DNA from: Gammaproteobacteria bacterium
Lineage (GTDB): Bacteria > Pseudomonadota > Gammaproteobacteria > SZUA-152
Assembly: GCA_011321815.1 (NCBI GenBank)
Contig: DROS01000013.1
Span: 1-64,000, forward strand
DNA: 64,000 nt
Direction of reading: 5' to 3'
Position numbers and translations under genes: made by a program. Positions 19,307 through 29,195 of this stretch are shown in pieces (the stretch's first letter is position 1; every line of letters starts with the position of its first letter). Below the pieces are notes generated by a model, which saw only the letters and a program-made list of their open reading frames with translations, was not told the origin of the DNA and did no database searches.

Positions 19307-20731
19307 ATGGCAAATGCAGACATCGGCCTCATCGGCCTGGCGGTAATGGGACAAAACCTGGTACTGAATATGGCGGACCACGGCTTTACTGTCGCTGTGT
19401 ACAACCGCACCACGTCCAAGGTGGACGATTTCACCGCTGGCCCGGCAACGGGAAAATCCGTCATCGGCACCCATTCCCTTGAGGAATTTTGCCAGTCACT
19501 AAAAGCCCCTCGACGTATTATGTTAATGGTGAAGGCCGGCAGCCCGGTGGATGATTTTATCGAATTACTGAAACCTTACCTGGATAAAGGTGACATCATC
19601 ATTGATGGCGGCAACTCTTTGTACACAGACACCCAGCGGCGTGTCGATGCCCTTGCCGGACAAGGCCTGCACTTTTTGGGGATGGGTGTCTCCGGCGGTG
19701 AAGAAGGTGCGCGTCACGGCCCGTCATTGATGCCAGGTGGCGACCCCGCAGCCTGGCCCGCAGTAAAAGATATTTTCCAGGCCATTTCCGCCAAAGTGGA
19801 TGGTGAAGCCTGTTGCCAATGGATGGGAGAAGGTGGTGCGGGCCATTATGTGAAAATGGTGCATAACGGCATTGAATACGGCGATATGCAATTGATTTGC
19901 GAGGCTTTCCAATTGCTGCGTGAAGGTCTGAATATTCCGTTTGAGGATTTACAGGGTATCTTCACGCGCTGGAATGAGGGCGTGCTGGATTCCTATTTGA
20001 TCGAAATCACCCGTGACATTCTCGGTGTGCGTGACACCGATGGCGAGCCGTTGGTGGACAAGGTGTTGGATACCGCCGGACAAAAGGGAACGGGCAAGTG
20101 GACCGGCATCAATGCACTGGAAAGCGGCATCCCGCTCACACTGATTGGTGAAGCGGTATTTGCCCGTTTTCTTTCGGCACTGAAAGAACAGCGCGTACAG
20201 GCCTCGGCACAACTGCAAGGCCCGGAGCCCGGCACAACCGATGCGCCTTCCGCCATGATCAACCCGATTCACGATGCCTTGTACGCCTCAAAAATTATTT
20301 CATACGCCCAGGGTTTCATGCTGCTGGCCAGTACTTCAGACGAAAAAGGCTGGAATCTCAACTACGGCAATATCGCCCTGGTGTGGCGCGGCGGTTGCAT
20401 TATTCGTAGCCGCTTTCTCAACAACATCAAACAGGCGTTTGAAACTGACCCCAAGTTAAGCAACTTACTGTTAGACGGCTTTTTCCGCAATGCCGTTCAT
20501 GAGTCACAAACCGGCTGGCGCAGGGCCGTCCAGTTTGCGGTGGGCGCGGGTATTCCCGCCCCTGCCTTTTCCTCGGCACTGGCATTTTATGACGGTTACC
20601 GTTCGGCGACCCTTCCCGCCAACCTGTTGCAGGCACAACGTGACTACTTTGGCGCACACACTTACGAACGTATCGACAAACCACGCGGTGAGGTTTTCCA
20701 CAGCGACTGGTCAGGAAAAAATCAATCATGA
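19307..20731 (+). CDS. gnd: 6-phosphogluconate dehydrogenase, decarboxylating
   Basis: A 474-residue enzyme of the oxidative pentose phosphate pathway, converting 6-phosphogluconate to ribulose-5-phosphate with NADP+. The dinucleotide site is GLAVMGQNL near residue 8. The catalytic stretch [13 protein letters not shown] is intact, and the C-terminal [13 protein letters not shown] is typical of the long, NADP-type family. I chose ATG 19307 because AGGA lies 6 nt before it, although TTG 19301 is in frame. The stop overlaps the zwf start by 4 nt, so both are coupled. No lactonase gene (pgl) lies between them or nearby. Confidence 0.96.
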   Translation: MANADIGLIGLAVMGQNLVLNMADHGFTVAVYNRTTSKVDDFTAGPATGKSVIGTHSLEEFCQSLKAPRRIMLMVKAGSPVDDFIELLKPYLDKGDIIIDGGNSLYTDTQRRVDALAGQGLHFLGMGVSGGEEGARHGPSLMPGGDPAAWPAVKDIFQAISAKVDGEACCQWMGEGGAGHYVKMVHNGIEYGDMQLICEAFQLLREGLNIPFEDLQGIFTRWNEGVLDSYLIEITRDILGVRDTDGEPLVDKVLDTAGQKGTGKWTGINALESGIPLTLIGEAVFARFLSALKEQRVQASAQLQGPEPGTTDAPSAMINPIHDALYASKIISYAQGFMLLASTSDEKGWNLNYGNIALVWRGGCIIRSRFLNNIKQAFETDPKLSNLLLDGFFRNAVHESQTGWRRAVQFAVGAGIPAPAFSSALAFYDGYRSATLPANLLQAQRDYFGAHTYERIDKPRGEVFHSDWSGKNQS

Positions 20732-22215
20732 TGAATGATCCCTGCACTTATATTATTTTCGGCGCGACGGGTAATCTTTCCCGCCTTAAATTAATGCCTG
20801 CGCTGTATCACCTTGAGGCCGAGGAGCGACTGCCGGACGGCACCATGATCATGGCCATCGGCCGCCGTGAAATGGACAACCAGGGCTGGCTGGATGAGTT
20901 ACGTGGCATGTTGGTGGACAAGGCGCGCGGCGGCCTGGATGAAAGTGTATTCCAGCGCTTCAGCGCACGCATGCAATATCATCGGGGTGATTTAAACAAG
21001 GAAGCACTCTACGCAGGCATCCGCAACACTATCGACACCGACAACAATTTTTCAAAAAACTGTGCCATCTATATGGCGTTACAACCGGCACAGTTCGGTG
21101 TGGTTATTGATAAACTCGCCGAAGCGGAATTGCTTGATGAAACACATGGCTGGCGACGCATTATTATCGAAAAGCCGTTTGGTTATGATCAGGACAGCGC
21201 GCAAATGCTGGAAAAACGCCTGCACCGGTATCTGCGTGAAGAACAGATTTACCGTATTGATCACTACCTTGGTAAAGGCACCGTGCAGAATATTCTGGTT
21301 TTCCGTTTTGCCAACGTGATGCTGGAACCGCTGTGGAATCGAAATTATATTGATCATGTGCAAATCACTCATTCCGAAACAATGGGCATCGGTGGACGAG
21401 GTGACTATTACGACCATTCGGGTGCGTTGCGTGACATGATCCAAAGCCATCTCATGCAATTGTTAACCCTGGTGGCCATGGAACCTCCTGCGGCCATGGA
21501 CGCGGAATCATTACGAGACGAAAAGGTAAAAGTACTGAAAGCTATCAGGCCTATCCCTAGTGGCGCAGTGCATGCCCAATCTTTTCGTGCGCAATACAGC
21601 AATGGCCTCATTGATGGCCAGGCCGTTCCCGGCTATCTGGAAGAAGACAACATCGCCGAACACTCCACCACAGAAACCTACGCGGCAATGAAACTTTATA
21701 TTGATAACTGGCGCTGGCGCGACGTGCCCTTTTATTTGCGCACAGGAAAACGCATGGCAGAGACAAAATCAGCTATCAGTATCCGCTTCAAGCAACCTCC
21801 GCAGCATTTATTTCGTAATACACCCGTGGAACAAATGAAACCGGACTGGGTAATTATTGGCATTCAGCCCAAAGAATGTCTGCGTATTGAAATGCAGGTG
21901 AAAGAACCTGGGCCCAGTATGAAAACACGCACCATCAGTCTGGATGCCAGCCTGCGCACGGAAGATGAAGAATCCTATGATGCTTACGAAGACTTGTTGC
22001 TCGACGTCATCAAAGGTGATCAAAGCCAGTTCCTGCGCTTTGATGAGGTGGATGGCGCCTGGAAAGTGGTAGACCCTGTGTTACGTGTGTGGGCCACTGA
22101 GCGAGACTATATCCCGACATATCAGGCCGGTACCTGGGGGCCACAGGAAACACGTCGCCTGTTTGAACGTGAAGATCAGTTCTGGCGGCATTCGCTGGAA
22201 CCGGATGGTGAATAA
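20728..22215 (+). CDS. zwf: Glucose-6-phosphate 1-dehydrogenase
   Basis: A 495-residue enzyme that starts the oxidative pentose phosphate pathway. The coenzyme motif is [19 protein letters not shown] near the N-terminus and the substrate-binding and catalytic stretch is [21 protein letters not shown]. Length and motif spacing are normal. It overlaps gnd (ATGA). The order gnd-zwf, without pgl, differs from the common zwf-pgl arrangement, so the lactonase must be encoded elsewhere. Confidence 0.96.
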   Translation: MMNDPCTYIIFGATGNLSRLKLMPALYHLEAEERLPDGTMIMAIGRREMDNQGWLDELRGMLVDKARGGLDESVFQRFSARMQYHRGDLNKEALYAGIRNTIDTDNNFSKNCAIYMALQPAQFGVVIDKLAEAELLDETHGWRRIIIEKPFGYDQDSAQMLEKRLHRYLREEQIYRIDHYLGKGTVQNILVFRFANVMLEPLWNRNYIDHVQITHSETMGIGGRGDYYDHSGALRDMIQSHLMQLLTLVAMEPPAAMDAESLRDEKVKVLKAIRPIPSGAVHAQSFRAQYSNGLIDGQAVPGYLEEDNIAEHSTTETYAAMKLYIDNWRWRDVPFYLRTGKRMAETKSAISIRFKQPPQHLFRNTPVEQMKPDWVIIGIQPKECLRIEMQVKEPGPSMKTRTISLDASLRTEDEESYDAYEDLLLDVIKGDQSQFLRFDEVDGAWKVVDPVLRVWATERDYIPTYQAGTWGPQETRRLFEREDQFWRHSLEPDGE

Positions 22216-22584
22216 ATATTTAAGAAATCGCTAATGGGCATTCCCCCGGCAAATTCGTGAAACACTGCCCGGGAAAATTCGTGGAACACCATTTACCAAA
22301 CAGAACCCCTGTTTTAACGTTACAAATTCCACCGCAAAATGCCCGCAGCCCTTTATTGGTGTCAACAAATCCCGTTATTAACTGCAATTTGCGCCCCGTT
22401 TTTGTTGGTATCTAACATGATGATGTTACAGTTGTATGCGTTGTAACATAAATTTTTTATGTCCTAAAACGCTGCATTATCCAGTAAACTCCACATTACT
22501 TATCGTAAGAATATTGACTCTGTACTGCGTACAGTGCATCGTCACTATATTCACTCCACATTTTTAACTGTAGAAGGAACTATC
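22216..22584. other. Intergenic region with a short direct repeat upstream of the regulator
   Basis: 369 bp between zwf and the response regulator. The first 75 bp hold the direct repeat below. The rest is AT-rich and includes a ttgact at 22513 that could be a -35 box of the regulator's promoter. No gene is supported. Confidence 0.5.
22245..22289. repeat. Direct repeat of about 22 bp
   Basis: Two tandem-like copies, cccggcaaattcgtgaaacac (22245-22265) and the variant cccgggaaaattcgtggaac (from 22268), differ by one indel and few changes. They could be a regulator's paired binding sites or the footprint of an IS end. Confidence 0.55.
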
Positions 22585-23298
22585 GTGAACAAACAACCTG
22601 TATCTACTCTGGCAGCCGAGCTTGCCACCACACCCACCGTATTCATCGTAGACGACGATGATGCCGTGCGACACTCACTGCAAACGCTGGTGGAATCCAT
22701 GAATATCCAGGCCTGCGCTTTTGCCGACGTGCAATCATTCCTTGACACCTATGATCCGGAACAACCCGGTTGTCTGGTGCTGGATGTACGTTTGCCCCAA
22801 TTAAGCGGATTGGAATTGCAGGAGTATCTGCAACGGCAAGGCATAAAAACGCCGGTTATTTTTGTTTCCGGACACAGCACCGTTTCCATGGCAGTGCGCA
22901 CTCTCAGGGCAGGCGCCATTGATTTTCTGGAAAAACCTTTTGATGACCAGGCGCTGTTAGACAGTATCCAGCGCGCACTGGAATGCGACCGCCGCATACG
23001 GTTAGACGAGCAATGGCGACAAAATATTTTACAGTACCTCGGTCAACTGTCGCGCCGCGAAGAAGAGGTATTACGCCTGTTGATTCAGGGGAAGGCCAAC
23101 AAGGCCATTGCCCACGAAATGAACCTCAGCACAAAAACCATAGAAACCCATCGTGCGCACATTATGCGTAAACTGGGGGTCAACTCGCTGGCGGGACTGG
23201 TGTGGATGGCGTTAACATCCGGCGAATATCATGAAGTGCCTGAGCATCTGCCCTTTCCGTTACCAGAACAAAACCCGGCCCTGTTGTCGCTACGCTAA
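22585..23298 (+). CDS. FixJ-family two-component response regulator
   Basis: A 237-residue receiver plus LuxR-type DNA-binding protein. The receiver has the acidic pocket IVDDDDAVR and phosphoacceptor Asp67 in LVLDVRLPQLSG. The FISGHSTV-like signature and FLEKPF lysine motif are as in FixJ/TodT regulators. The output helix-turn-helix reads LSRREEEVLRLLIQGKANKA. GTG 22585 is chosen because GAAGGA lies 6-7 nt before it, rather than the upstream GTG. No sensor kinase is next to it, so it is an orphan in this window and its signal is unknown. Confidence 0.9.
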   Translation: MNKQPVSTLAAELATTPTVFIVDDDDAVRHSLQTLVESMNIQACAFADVQSFLDTYDPEQPGCLVLDVRLPQLSGLELQEYLQRQGIKTPVIFVSGHSTVSMAVRTLRAGAIDFLEKPFDDQALLDSIQRALECDRRIRLDEQWRQNILQYLGQLSRREEEVLRLLIQGKANKAIAHEMNLSTKTIETHRAHIMRKLGVNSLAGLVWMALTSGEYHEVPEHLPFPLPEQNPALLSLR

Positions 23299-23352
23299 CA
23301 ATGACGTGTTTCATGTAAAAATCAGCTGAAGTAACAACGCCGATGTGAGTCA

Positions 23353-23393
23353 TGAGCGAAATGTAAAACCAGATTACCCAACTTTTTCGCTCA
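23353..23393. terminator. Inverted repeat between converging genes
   Basis: A 9-bp stem (tgagcgaaa / tttcgctca) with a loop of about 23 nt lies in the 117-bp gap between the regulator and der, which point at each other. The loop is long, so it is a weak bidirectional terminator candidate. Confidence 0.35.
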
Positions 23394-23415
23394 GGCTTAA
23401 TCGGCTGTTTTCAGA

Positions 23416-24807
23416 TTAACGTTTACGTTTAACAAATTTCTTCAACCGCTGGCGTTTGTCAATCTGACGCTTGCTCAGCTTGTTTTTCCTGCCTGCAAAT
23501 GGGTTGGTGCCGGTCTTGAAATCAATACGCACCGGTGTACCCTCCAGTTTGAGCGCCTTGCGAAACGTATTTTGCAAATAACGCCGGTAAGCATCCGGCA
23601 CATCTTTGGTCTGGTTACCGTGAATCACAATCGTGGGCGGATTGCGCCCTCCCTGGTGGGCATAGCGCAATTTAATGCGCCGGCCACGCACCAGCGGTGG
23701 CTGATGGTTGTCTATGGCCGTTTCCAGAATGCGTGACAATTCCGGTGTGGAAAAATGGCGTGTCGCAGACACATAGGCTTTGTGAATCGGTTTGAACAAA
23801 TCACCCACCCCGGTGCCGTGCAATGCCGAGATAAAAAACAGCTTGGCAAAATCAACAAACTGTAGCTTTCGCTCCAACTCGTATTTCACCCGCTCCCGTT
23901 CAGAAGACTGCAACCCATCCCATTTGTTGACGGCAATCACCAATGCTCTGCCCTCATCCAGCACAAAACCCAGCAAATGCGCATCCTGATCACTGATGCC
24001 TTCATGGGCGTCGATCACCAACACCACCACATGCGCGCGCTCAATGGCTTGCAACGCCTTGATCACGCTGAATTTTTCCAGCTTGTCGTGTACTTTTTTG
24101 CGGCGTCGCACACCGGCAGTATCAATAAAGGTATATTTTTGGCCGCGACGCTCAAAGGGAACAAAAATACTGTCGCGTGTGGTACCGGGCATATCAAATG
24201 CCAGTACACGCTCTTCACCCAGAATGCGGTTGATCAGTGTGGATTTTCCGACATTGGGTTTGCCAACGATGGCAATTTTAATGCCCAGGTCTTCTTCGTC
24301 TTCATCAATGTCAGGCCCGGACAATTCCGGCAGCACTTCCGCCATCAAATCACGTACCCCGCCTCCCTGGCTGGCCGTAATACCCAACGGGGCGCCCAGG
24401 CCAAGCTGGTAAAAATCGGCGATCACCACAGACAGCTCCGCGCCGTCAATTTTGTTCACCACCAAATGCACTGATTTGTTTGCCAAACGCAACCGTTTGG
24501 CAATTTCCTGATCACCTGACACCAGACCGTCACGCGCATCCACCAGAAACAACACCACATCGGCCTCTTCAACCGCCAGCCAGACCTGACCTGCCATCAG
24601 CTCATCAATGCCTTCCTTTTCACCACTGAGGCCGCCGGTATCCACCACCAGATAGGGGTAGTCGCCTACACGGCCTTCACCGTACTTCCGGTCACGGGTA
24701 AGGCCGGGCTGGTCAGCCACCAACGCATCACGCGAGCGTGTTAAACAATTAAATAACGTGGATTTCCCCACGTTCGGGCGACCAACAAGAGCGACAACCG
24801 GTTTCAT
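23416..24807 (-). CDS. der: Ribosome biogenesis GTPase Der
   Basis: A 463-residue protein with two tandem GTPase domains, needed for 50S ribosomal subunit assembly. The first P-loop is GRPNVGKST near residue 8 and the second GKPNVGKST near 184. NKIDGAE and NKWDGLQ are the matching NKxD motifs. The C-terminal KH-like domain ends with a strongly basic tail ([12 protein letters not shown]). Length is normal. In most relatives der follows bamB, but here its upstream neighbour is a pseudogene tract. Confidence 0.97.
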   Translation of the reverse strand: MKPVVALVGRPNVGKSTLFNCLTRSRDALVADQPGLTRDRKYGEGRVGDYPYLVVDTGGLSGEKEGIDELMAGQVWLAVEEADVVLFLVDARDGLVSGDQEIAKRLRLANKSVHLVVNKIDGAELSVVIADFYQLGLGAPLGITASQGGGVRDLMAEVLPELSGPDIDEDEEDLGIKIAIVGKPNVGKSTLINRILGEERVLAFDMPGTTRDSIFVPFERRGQKYTFIDTAGVRRRKKVHDKLEKFSVIKALQAIERAHVVVLVIDAHEGISDQDAHLLGFVLDEGRALVIAVNKWDGLQSSERERVKYELERKLQFVDFAKLFFISALHGTGVGDLFKPIHKAYVSATRHFSTPELSRILETAIDNHQPPLVRGRRIKLRYAHQGGRNPPTIVIHGNQTKDVPDAYRRYLQNTFRKALKLEGTPVRIDFKTGTNPFAGRKNKLSKRQIDKRQRLKKFVKRKR

Positions 24808-24813
24808 AATATT

Positions 24814-25236
24814 TTACTGCGTACCTGTAATATGTGAGATGAGGAACGTGCACGGAATAATCTGCACAATTATTCCGTGCACATTCCCGATGCTGGATAA
24901 TGACTTGTTCACCCTTAATCCTATGGGGCTGGCTTGGGTGCCAAACCGGGAGACACTATTCACAATAAGATTTTCAGCAATGATGTCAGCATTATCCGAC
25001 AGGGTGCCCACGCCCTGGGTCGAAAAAGTGTTGGTTCCGGTACCCGTGATAAAAACATCACTTGCGTAGGAGGCGTCACTGATGCTGCCACCATCGCCTG
25101 AAGTCAAATAAGCGCCCGTAATTCTATCACGCTTTTGGCAGTGAATTGATAAGCCGGGAAGGATATCCGGGGTGAAAATACCGGATTTCCCGGTAAATCG
25201 AGGGAATGACGGTGAAGCGTCCTGGACAGGTGTCAA
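24814..25236 (-). pseudogene. Fragment of a large surface protein (beta-helix/adhesin-like)
   Basis: A 140-codon open frame rich in Ser, Thr, Asn and Gly with repeating strand-like blocks (SDVFITGTGTNTFSTQGVGT, then NADIIAENLIVNSVSRFGT). This resembles the passenger of filamentous-haemagglutinin or autotransporter proteins. There is no signal peptide, no barrel or TPS domain and no start with a ribosome site. It lies in a tract of other gene fragments, so I read it as a remnant. The family assignment is weak. Confidence 0.35.
24848..24882. repeat. Perfect 14-bp inverted repeat
   Basis: gtgcacggaataat is followed after 7 nt by its exact reverse complement. The left arm with its flank (24842-24865) closely matches a sequence upstream of the S8 protease gene (5628-5651). 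Confidence 0.7.
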
Positions 25237-25442
25237 GCAGCAGCCAGGTTTGTGTTTTCAGCAATATTGGACGTACTCGATCGGACCACAAATTCACTAC
25301 GGGTTTCGGGCTCTCTATCCGCACTTTCGGGGTTAATCAGGCGCCTGGGTGAGTTGCCGTTGAAAATAAAGTCTGAAACCGTGTAAAAACAATGCTTCCC
25401 GTTCAAACGGTTAAGCCATTTCAAAACCGGACGCCGCTACAA

Positions 25443-25800
25443 TCAATTTCCTTGTTTTTCAAAACGTTCTTTTTCCCGCGCTTTAATATCCCAGCGGTTC
25501 GGTTTGCCCTCTTTCCAGCGGACTTCTCGGGGTGAGGGCGGGGGAAATTTAACCCCACGATCAATCAATTGCTGTTTGACTTTTAACGCCCAGTTGTAGG
25601 CGGAGTACTCGGGGCTAAGTAAATTTTAGAGAGTCCCTCATGCACATTCCACGCAATATCCCCGCGAGTCGCATCACGCACCGTATAATCCACGCCCTGT
25701 TCAATCAAATAATGCACCATTTCATACCTATCAAGGTCAGCGCCGTATAAAGCGCTATTCGCGCCTGATCGATCCGTCAAATTGATATTCGCCCCAAGTT
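25443..25800 (-). pseudogene. Ankyrin-repeat protein remnant, frameshifted
   Basis: The leftward frame reads LGANINLTDRSGANSALYG, then EMVHYLIEQGVDYTVRDATR, a clear ankyrin repeat. Near 25615 the frame slips, and a second frame continues EYSAYNWALKVKQQLIDRGV to a stop at 25443. The upstream end is cut at about 25800, where a stop codon and the HsdR fragment on the other strand begin. The protein is truncated at its start and broken by a frameshift. Confidence 0.65.
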
Positions 25801-26110
25801 GTTACTGTTGGATAATGAGGGTATCAGCCGTGAGCTGATAGTGGCCTTTCTGGTCTACCTGATCGGTCACAACCGGCCTATCGCTGAGTTACTCGCACCA
25901 AGGGCAAAGCCATTGGCCGATCTGAATGAGTCAGAATTCAAGGGCATGACATTTAATGACGAGGAGTGCCTGAGCCGTTTGTTTAAATGGCAGGTCGATG
26001 AAAACAGGCTCACCGGTGAACAAGGCCCGGTGGTGTTAAAGCGTTCATCATTCCTGATGTTGTGTTGTTCGTGAACGGCCTGCCGCTGGTTGTGATTAAG
26101 TGCAAATCTG
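25799..26110 (+). pseudogene. Type I restriction HsdR-like fragment
   Basis: The frame reads FKWQVDENRLTGEQGPVVLK, then shifts by one base near 26040 and continues IIPDVVLFVNGLPLVVIKCK. The last part is the hallmark of HsdR N-terminal nuclease domains (usually PDIVLFVNGLPLVVIELK), though the catalytic Glu is replaced by Lys here. The motor and C-terminal domains are missing. No hsdM or hsdS gene is present. It is a broken remnant. Confidence 0.6.
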
Positions 26111-26120
26111 TAAAAAAATG

Positions 26121-26576
26121 TTACGCCCTTTCATGACTCATTGCCGCAACCTGCAAGTCACCAATAAATCGTTTTGCGTTGGCTTTGCCCATGAAATCAA
26201 CCATTTCATTTTGCGCCTCCCGCCAATAGGGCAAAGCATTTTTTTGAGCTCTCTTCCCTGCCCTGGTCAGTTCAATACGTCTTGACCGCTTGTCCTCCAA
26301 GCCTGGAAGAACGTTCAAATAACCTTCTTTTTCAAGCGGCTTTAAATTGCGCGTCAAGGTGGTTCTGTCCATGACCAGGCATTCTGCCAGCTCAGTAATC
26401 GTCAGGCTTTCTGCCCGGCCCAATACCGTTAAAATCGTAAACTGGGTACCCCGCAATCCCGTGGGCGCCATAATTTTATCGTAATGCTGGGATACGGCTC
26501 TCATGGCTTTGCGTATATTAAAATTTATGCAGCCAGGGCAATCCGACAAATCTATTTTGATATTCTTGTTTTTCAT
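26121..26576 (-). CDS. MarR family transcriptional regulator
   Basis: A 151-residue winged-helix repressor-type protein. The N-terminus carries a CPGC pair, then NIRKAMRAVSQHYD. The DNA-binding part reads LTITELAECLVMDRTTLTRNLKPLEKEGYL, and the wing DKRSRRIELTRAGK. The ATG at 26576 is used rather than a TTG six codons earlier. A perfect gtgtatatacac lies 5-16 nt before this start, a likely self-regulating operator. The two cysteines could make it redox sensitive. Its targets are unknown. The nearest downstream gene is a graveyard fragment. Confidence 0.87.
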   Translation of the reverse strand: MKNKNIKIDLSDCPGCINFNIRKAMRAVSQHYDKIMAPTGLRGTQFTILTVLGRAESLTITELAECLVMDRTTLTRNLKPLEKEGYLNVLPGLEDKRSRRIELTRAGKRAQKNALPYWREAQNEMVDFMGKANAKRFIGDLQVAAMSHERA

Positions 26577-26580
26577 ATAC

Positions 26581-26592
26581 GTGTATATACAC
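26581..26592. promoter_or_regulatory. Operator-like palindrome before the MarR gene
   Basis: Perfect 12-bp palindrome gtgtatatacac directly upstream of the MarR start codon, in place of a clear Shine-Dalgarno. This is the usual position of a MarR autoregulatory operator. Confidence 0.5.
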
Positions 26593-26737
26593 AAGATAAA
26601 ATCTCACGTCAAACTTTATCCTCCCTTGTCTGACGCTTTGCATGCCGCTCTTCAAACGGCAAGTGATTAGTTCATGCGAATGCAGGACATGCGCAATCAT
26701 ATCAGCGCCCCGTTTTCCGGCCAGCCGATGTAAGACG

Positions 26738-27187
26738 TTAACTTCCCGGGTCAATCCTGGTACGAAACTGAACTATGCGGTACGTTTCCTGAAGCCCCAT
26801 TGCCTTGAAAAATTTTTGTGCATTAATGTTGGCAAGCTCTGTGTCCATGCCTAACTCTGTGAAGCCTTTATTTTTGCACCAGTTTTTTATAGCGTTCATT
26901 GCTTCTCTTCCCTGCCCCATACCGCGATACTCTTTTTTCAGATACAAACCCTCAAGGTATGCCACAGGACTGCTTAAACATCCATCAACAATATTCCTTG
27001 ATGATAACTCTGCAAAGCCTGTTATTTGCCCGTTTTCATTTTCCAGGAAATAACAAAACCAATCATCACTCGAAAATATCTGCTTCATCTCTTTTTCGTG
27101 AAATTCATCTTCGAGAGAACCGTATACGTCTTCCCGCATTTCTTTCCACAGTGCAAACTGATTTTCTTTTATTGGCAGAAGCTTCAC
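26738..27187 (-). CDS. AAC(6')-like GNAT acetyltransferase
   Basis: A 149-residue acetyl-CoA-dependent transferase. Motif A reads VAYLEGLYLKKEYRGMGQGR, where the RGMGQGR loop binds acetyl-CoA. The flanking MREDVYG, FTELGMDTELANINAQKFF and GLQETYRIVQFR follow the aminoglycoside 6'-N-acetyltransferase I pattern. I use GTG 27187 because it overlaps the stop of the upstream cupin gene (GTGA). A longer frame upstream lies inside that gene and lacks similarity. Whether it acts on aminoglycosides or a native amine cannot be known from sequence. Confidence 0.75.
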   Translation of the reverse strand: MKLLPIKENQFALWKEMREDVYGSLEDEFHEKEMKQIFSSDDWFCYFLENENGQITGFAELSSRNIVDGCLSSPVAYLEGLYLKKEYRGMGQGREAMNAIKNWCKNKGFTELGMDTELANINAQKFFKAMGLQETYRIVQFRTRIDPGS

Positions 27188-27555
27188 TGGTTTGTAGATT
27201 GACTCGGATATGACATTTCCAGCACTACGCACCCAATATCTGTTGTAAAGGGGCCGTGTAATTCTCCTGGTGGACGGCTCGCGTAGTCGCCAACCTCCAA
27301 CCATCGGTCAAATGCTGCGTCATAAAGTCTGCCCTTTATAATCATGATTTCTTCCGGGTATGCGTGGCTTTTCACACCAAATGATGCTGTATCAACCCCC
27401 GGTTTGAAGCGGGTCAGGCGTGTGTAATCACCTGTATTTTCATCAATGGCCAATGTGAGTTGTTCCAGAAGCCCATCACCGCCTTCAATAACGTCCCATG
27501 TGCCATTATTGCTTTGCTCCAGAGCGTTCCAGTATGTTGTGGTGCTTTTGCTCAT
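27184..27555 (-). CDS. Small cupin-domain protein
   Basis: A 123-residue protein with one cupin barrel. GVKSHAYPEEIMIIKGRLYDA (with gaps from the canonical G-x5-HxH-x-E pattern) is the first motif and YASRPPGELHGPF is the second, keeping a plausible metal-binding His and Glu. It resembles anti-sigma ChrR-type and DUF4437 cupins in size. It is coupled by a GTGA overlap to the AAC(6')-like gene. The substrate is unknown. Confidence 0.7.
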   Translation of the reverse strand: MSKSTTTYWNALEQSNNGTWDVIEGGDGLLEQLTLAIDENTGDYTRLTRFKPGVDTASFGVKSHAYPEEIMIIKGRLYDAAFDRWLEVGDYASRPPGELHGPFTTDIGCVVLEMSYPSQSTNQ

Positions 27556-27594
27556 TTATTAGCGTACCCAGCGGCGTCAGGTTTTTACATGGGG

Positions 27595-27963
27595 CTAATA
27601 AGTAAACGTAACCGTATCATCATCCATGGCTTCGCTGATGATGTACGCAGCACCCACGGTTTCATCAATTTCCGGAATCAGGTTTTCACCCCATAGCTCC
27701 AGAGTAGAGGCGCATATTTTTAATTTCGCGCCAGCTTCCACCGCATCGCACATCAGGTCATAAACTGTTTTTTTACTGTCTGCGGGAAAATGCAGATTTT
27801 CAGCGACGCCGGTATTAGCCAGTTCACCGGCACGCCCGGTCAGTATAATTTCCACATCATATTCCATGGCGGCGGCTACGCTGGCCTGCATAAAGGGGGT
27901 GCCCAGCTCCGAGGGATTGGTCGGGTCTGTGTTCATTAATACAATTAATAGTTTGTCTGCCAT
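27595..27963 (-). CDS. DsrE family protein
   Basis: A 122-residue single-domain protein of the DsrE/F-like sulfur-relay fold. It begins LLIVLMNTDPTNPSELGTPF, has a central EIILTGRAGELA, and later KICASTLELWG with a Cys near residue 84. Family members carry sulfur as persulfide or are small peroxiredoxin-like proteins. Only one Cys in KICAST looks well placed, so a transferase role is only possible. It sits 39 nt upstream of the cupin gene in the same direction. Confidence 0.8.
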   Translation of the reverse strand: MADKLLIVLMNTDPTNPSELGTPFMQASVAAAMEYDVEIILTGRAGELANTGVAENLHFPADSKKTVYDLMCDAVEAGAKLKICASTLELWGENLIPEIDETVGAAYIISEAMDDDTVTFTY

Positions 27964-27998
27964 GGCGGTCTCATTCTCGATTCAAGCGTTAACCAACG

Positions 27999-29114
27999 TT
28001 AACCCGGTTCAATGTTCATTGCCGGTGCATTGGCCAATACGATACCGTCCGGCACATGCACCGTAGAGGTGGGAAAAGCCATTTCTGCACCATGCTGTTC
28101 AACGATATCAGCAATTTTCAGCAGCACGTCCTGCTTGATGGCATGAAACTCAACCCACACGGTGGTTTTGGTAAAAGTGTACACAAAAAAGTCCACTGAT
28201 GATGGCGCGCAGGAAACAAAATTCACCATCAGGGTCTGTGCAGTATCAATGGCCGGGTGATTTTTCAGCATGGTTTCCACATCGGCTGTGATAGCGGACA
28301 TTTTGCCCATATCTTCATAGCGAAGGCCAAAGGTTTCGTAAATGCGCCGGTTGGTCATGCGCGAGGGGTTTTCCACGGCGATGTTGGCAAATACGGAATT
28401 GGGTACATACAAAGGGCGTTTGTCGAAAGTGCGGATCATTGTCAGCCGCCAGCCGATATGCTCCACAGTGCCTTCAATTTCACGGTCCGGCGAGCGCACC
28501 CAGTCACCCACGGAAAAAGGCCGGTCAAGATAAATCATCAGGCCGCCAAAAAAGTTGGCCAGCAGATCGCGGGCGGCAAAACCTACGGCGATCCCCCCGA
28601 CACCCCCGAAGGCTAACACCCCGGAGATGCTGAACCCAAGGGTTTGCAGCACGACCAGTCCGGCGGTAATGATTACGGAGAGGCGTAGCAGTTTGACGAT
28701 GGCATCCAGCGTGGTGACATCCACCGGCTCACCCCTGGCTTCGCGGGCGGCAATAATATTGCCTTCAGCCTGCCGGATAAAACGCACCAGGAACCAAGTG
28801 AGCGCGACGATAACCAGCACATCCCGCACGGGCTCAATAATGGCGAAAATTTCCGCCTCTGTCTGTGTTGCGGCAATTTGTGCGGCCAGACTGATGCCCA
28901 CTACCCAGATCAACAGACTCAACGGTCGACGTATGGCTTCCAGCAGCGCGTCATCCCAAAGGTTTTTGGTTTTTTCAAAGCGCTTGGCCAGACTGCGCAG
29001 AATACGTCGCTGAGCAAAATCCGCCAACAGGGCAACAAACACCACAGTAAATATCTGCGAGATCCATACCCCGTCGCCCTGCCAAAAATCGCTTTGTAAA
29101 AAATCAATGTTCAT
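27999..29114 (-). CDS. MscS-type mechanosensitive ion channel
   Basis: A 371-residue inner-membrane channel that opens under hypo-osmotic stress. Hydrophobic helices lie at about 15-35, 60-85 and 90-115, before the pore helix and the conserved FGGVGGIAVGFAARDLLANFFGG. The MscS beta domain follows (RPFSVGDWVRSPDREIEGTVEHIGW). ATG 29114 is preferred over an upstream GTG because GAAGGG lies 8 nt before it. It is upstream of dsrE in the same direction, 35 nt away. Confidence 0.9.
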   Translation of the reverse strand: MNIDFLQSDFWQGDGVWISQIFTVVFVALLADFAQRRILRSLAKRFEKTKNLWDDALLEAIRRPLSLLIWVVGISLAAQIAATQTEAEIFAIIEPVRDVLVIVALTWFLVRFIRQAEGNIIAAREARGEPVDVTTLDAIVKLLRLSVIITAGLVVLQTLGFSISGVLAFGGVGGIAVGFAARDLLANFFGGLMIYLDRPFSVGDWVRSPDREIEGTVEHIGWRLTMIRTFDKRPLYVPNSVFANIAVENPSRMTNRRIYETFGLRYEDMGKMSAITADVETMLKNHPAIDTAQTLMVNFVSCAPSSVDFFVYTFTKTTVWVEFHAIKQDVLLKIADIVEQHGAEMAFPTSTVHVPDGIVLANAPAMNIEPG

Positions 29115-29195
29115 CCACACCACCCTTCATGCTGCCCAGACGTCAACCTTATCATAGCGAAAAAGCATGGGGGTGCACCACGAGCAAAGTGGGTT

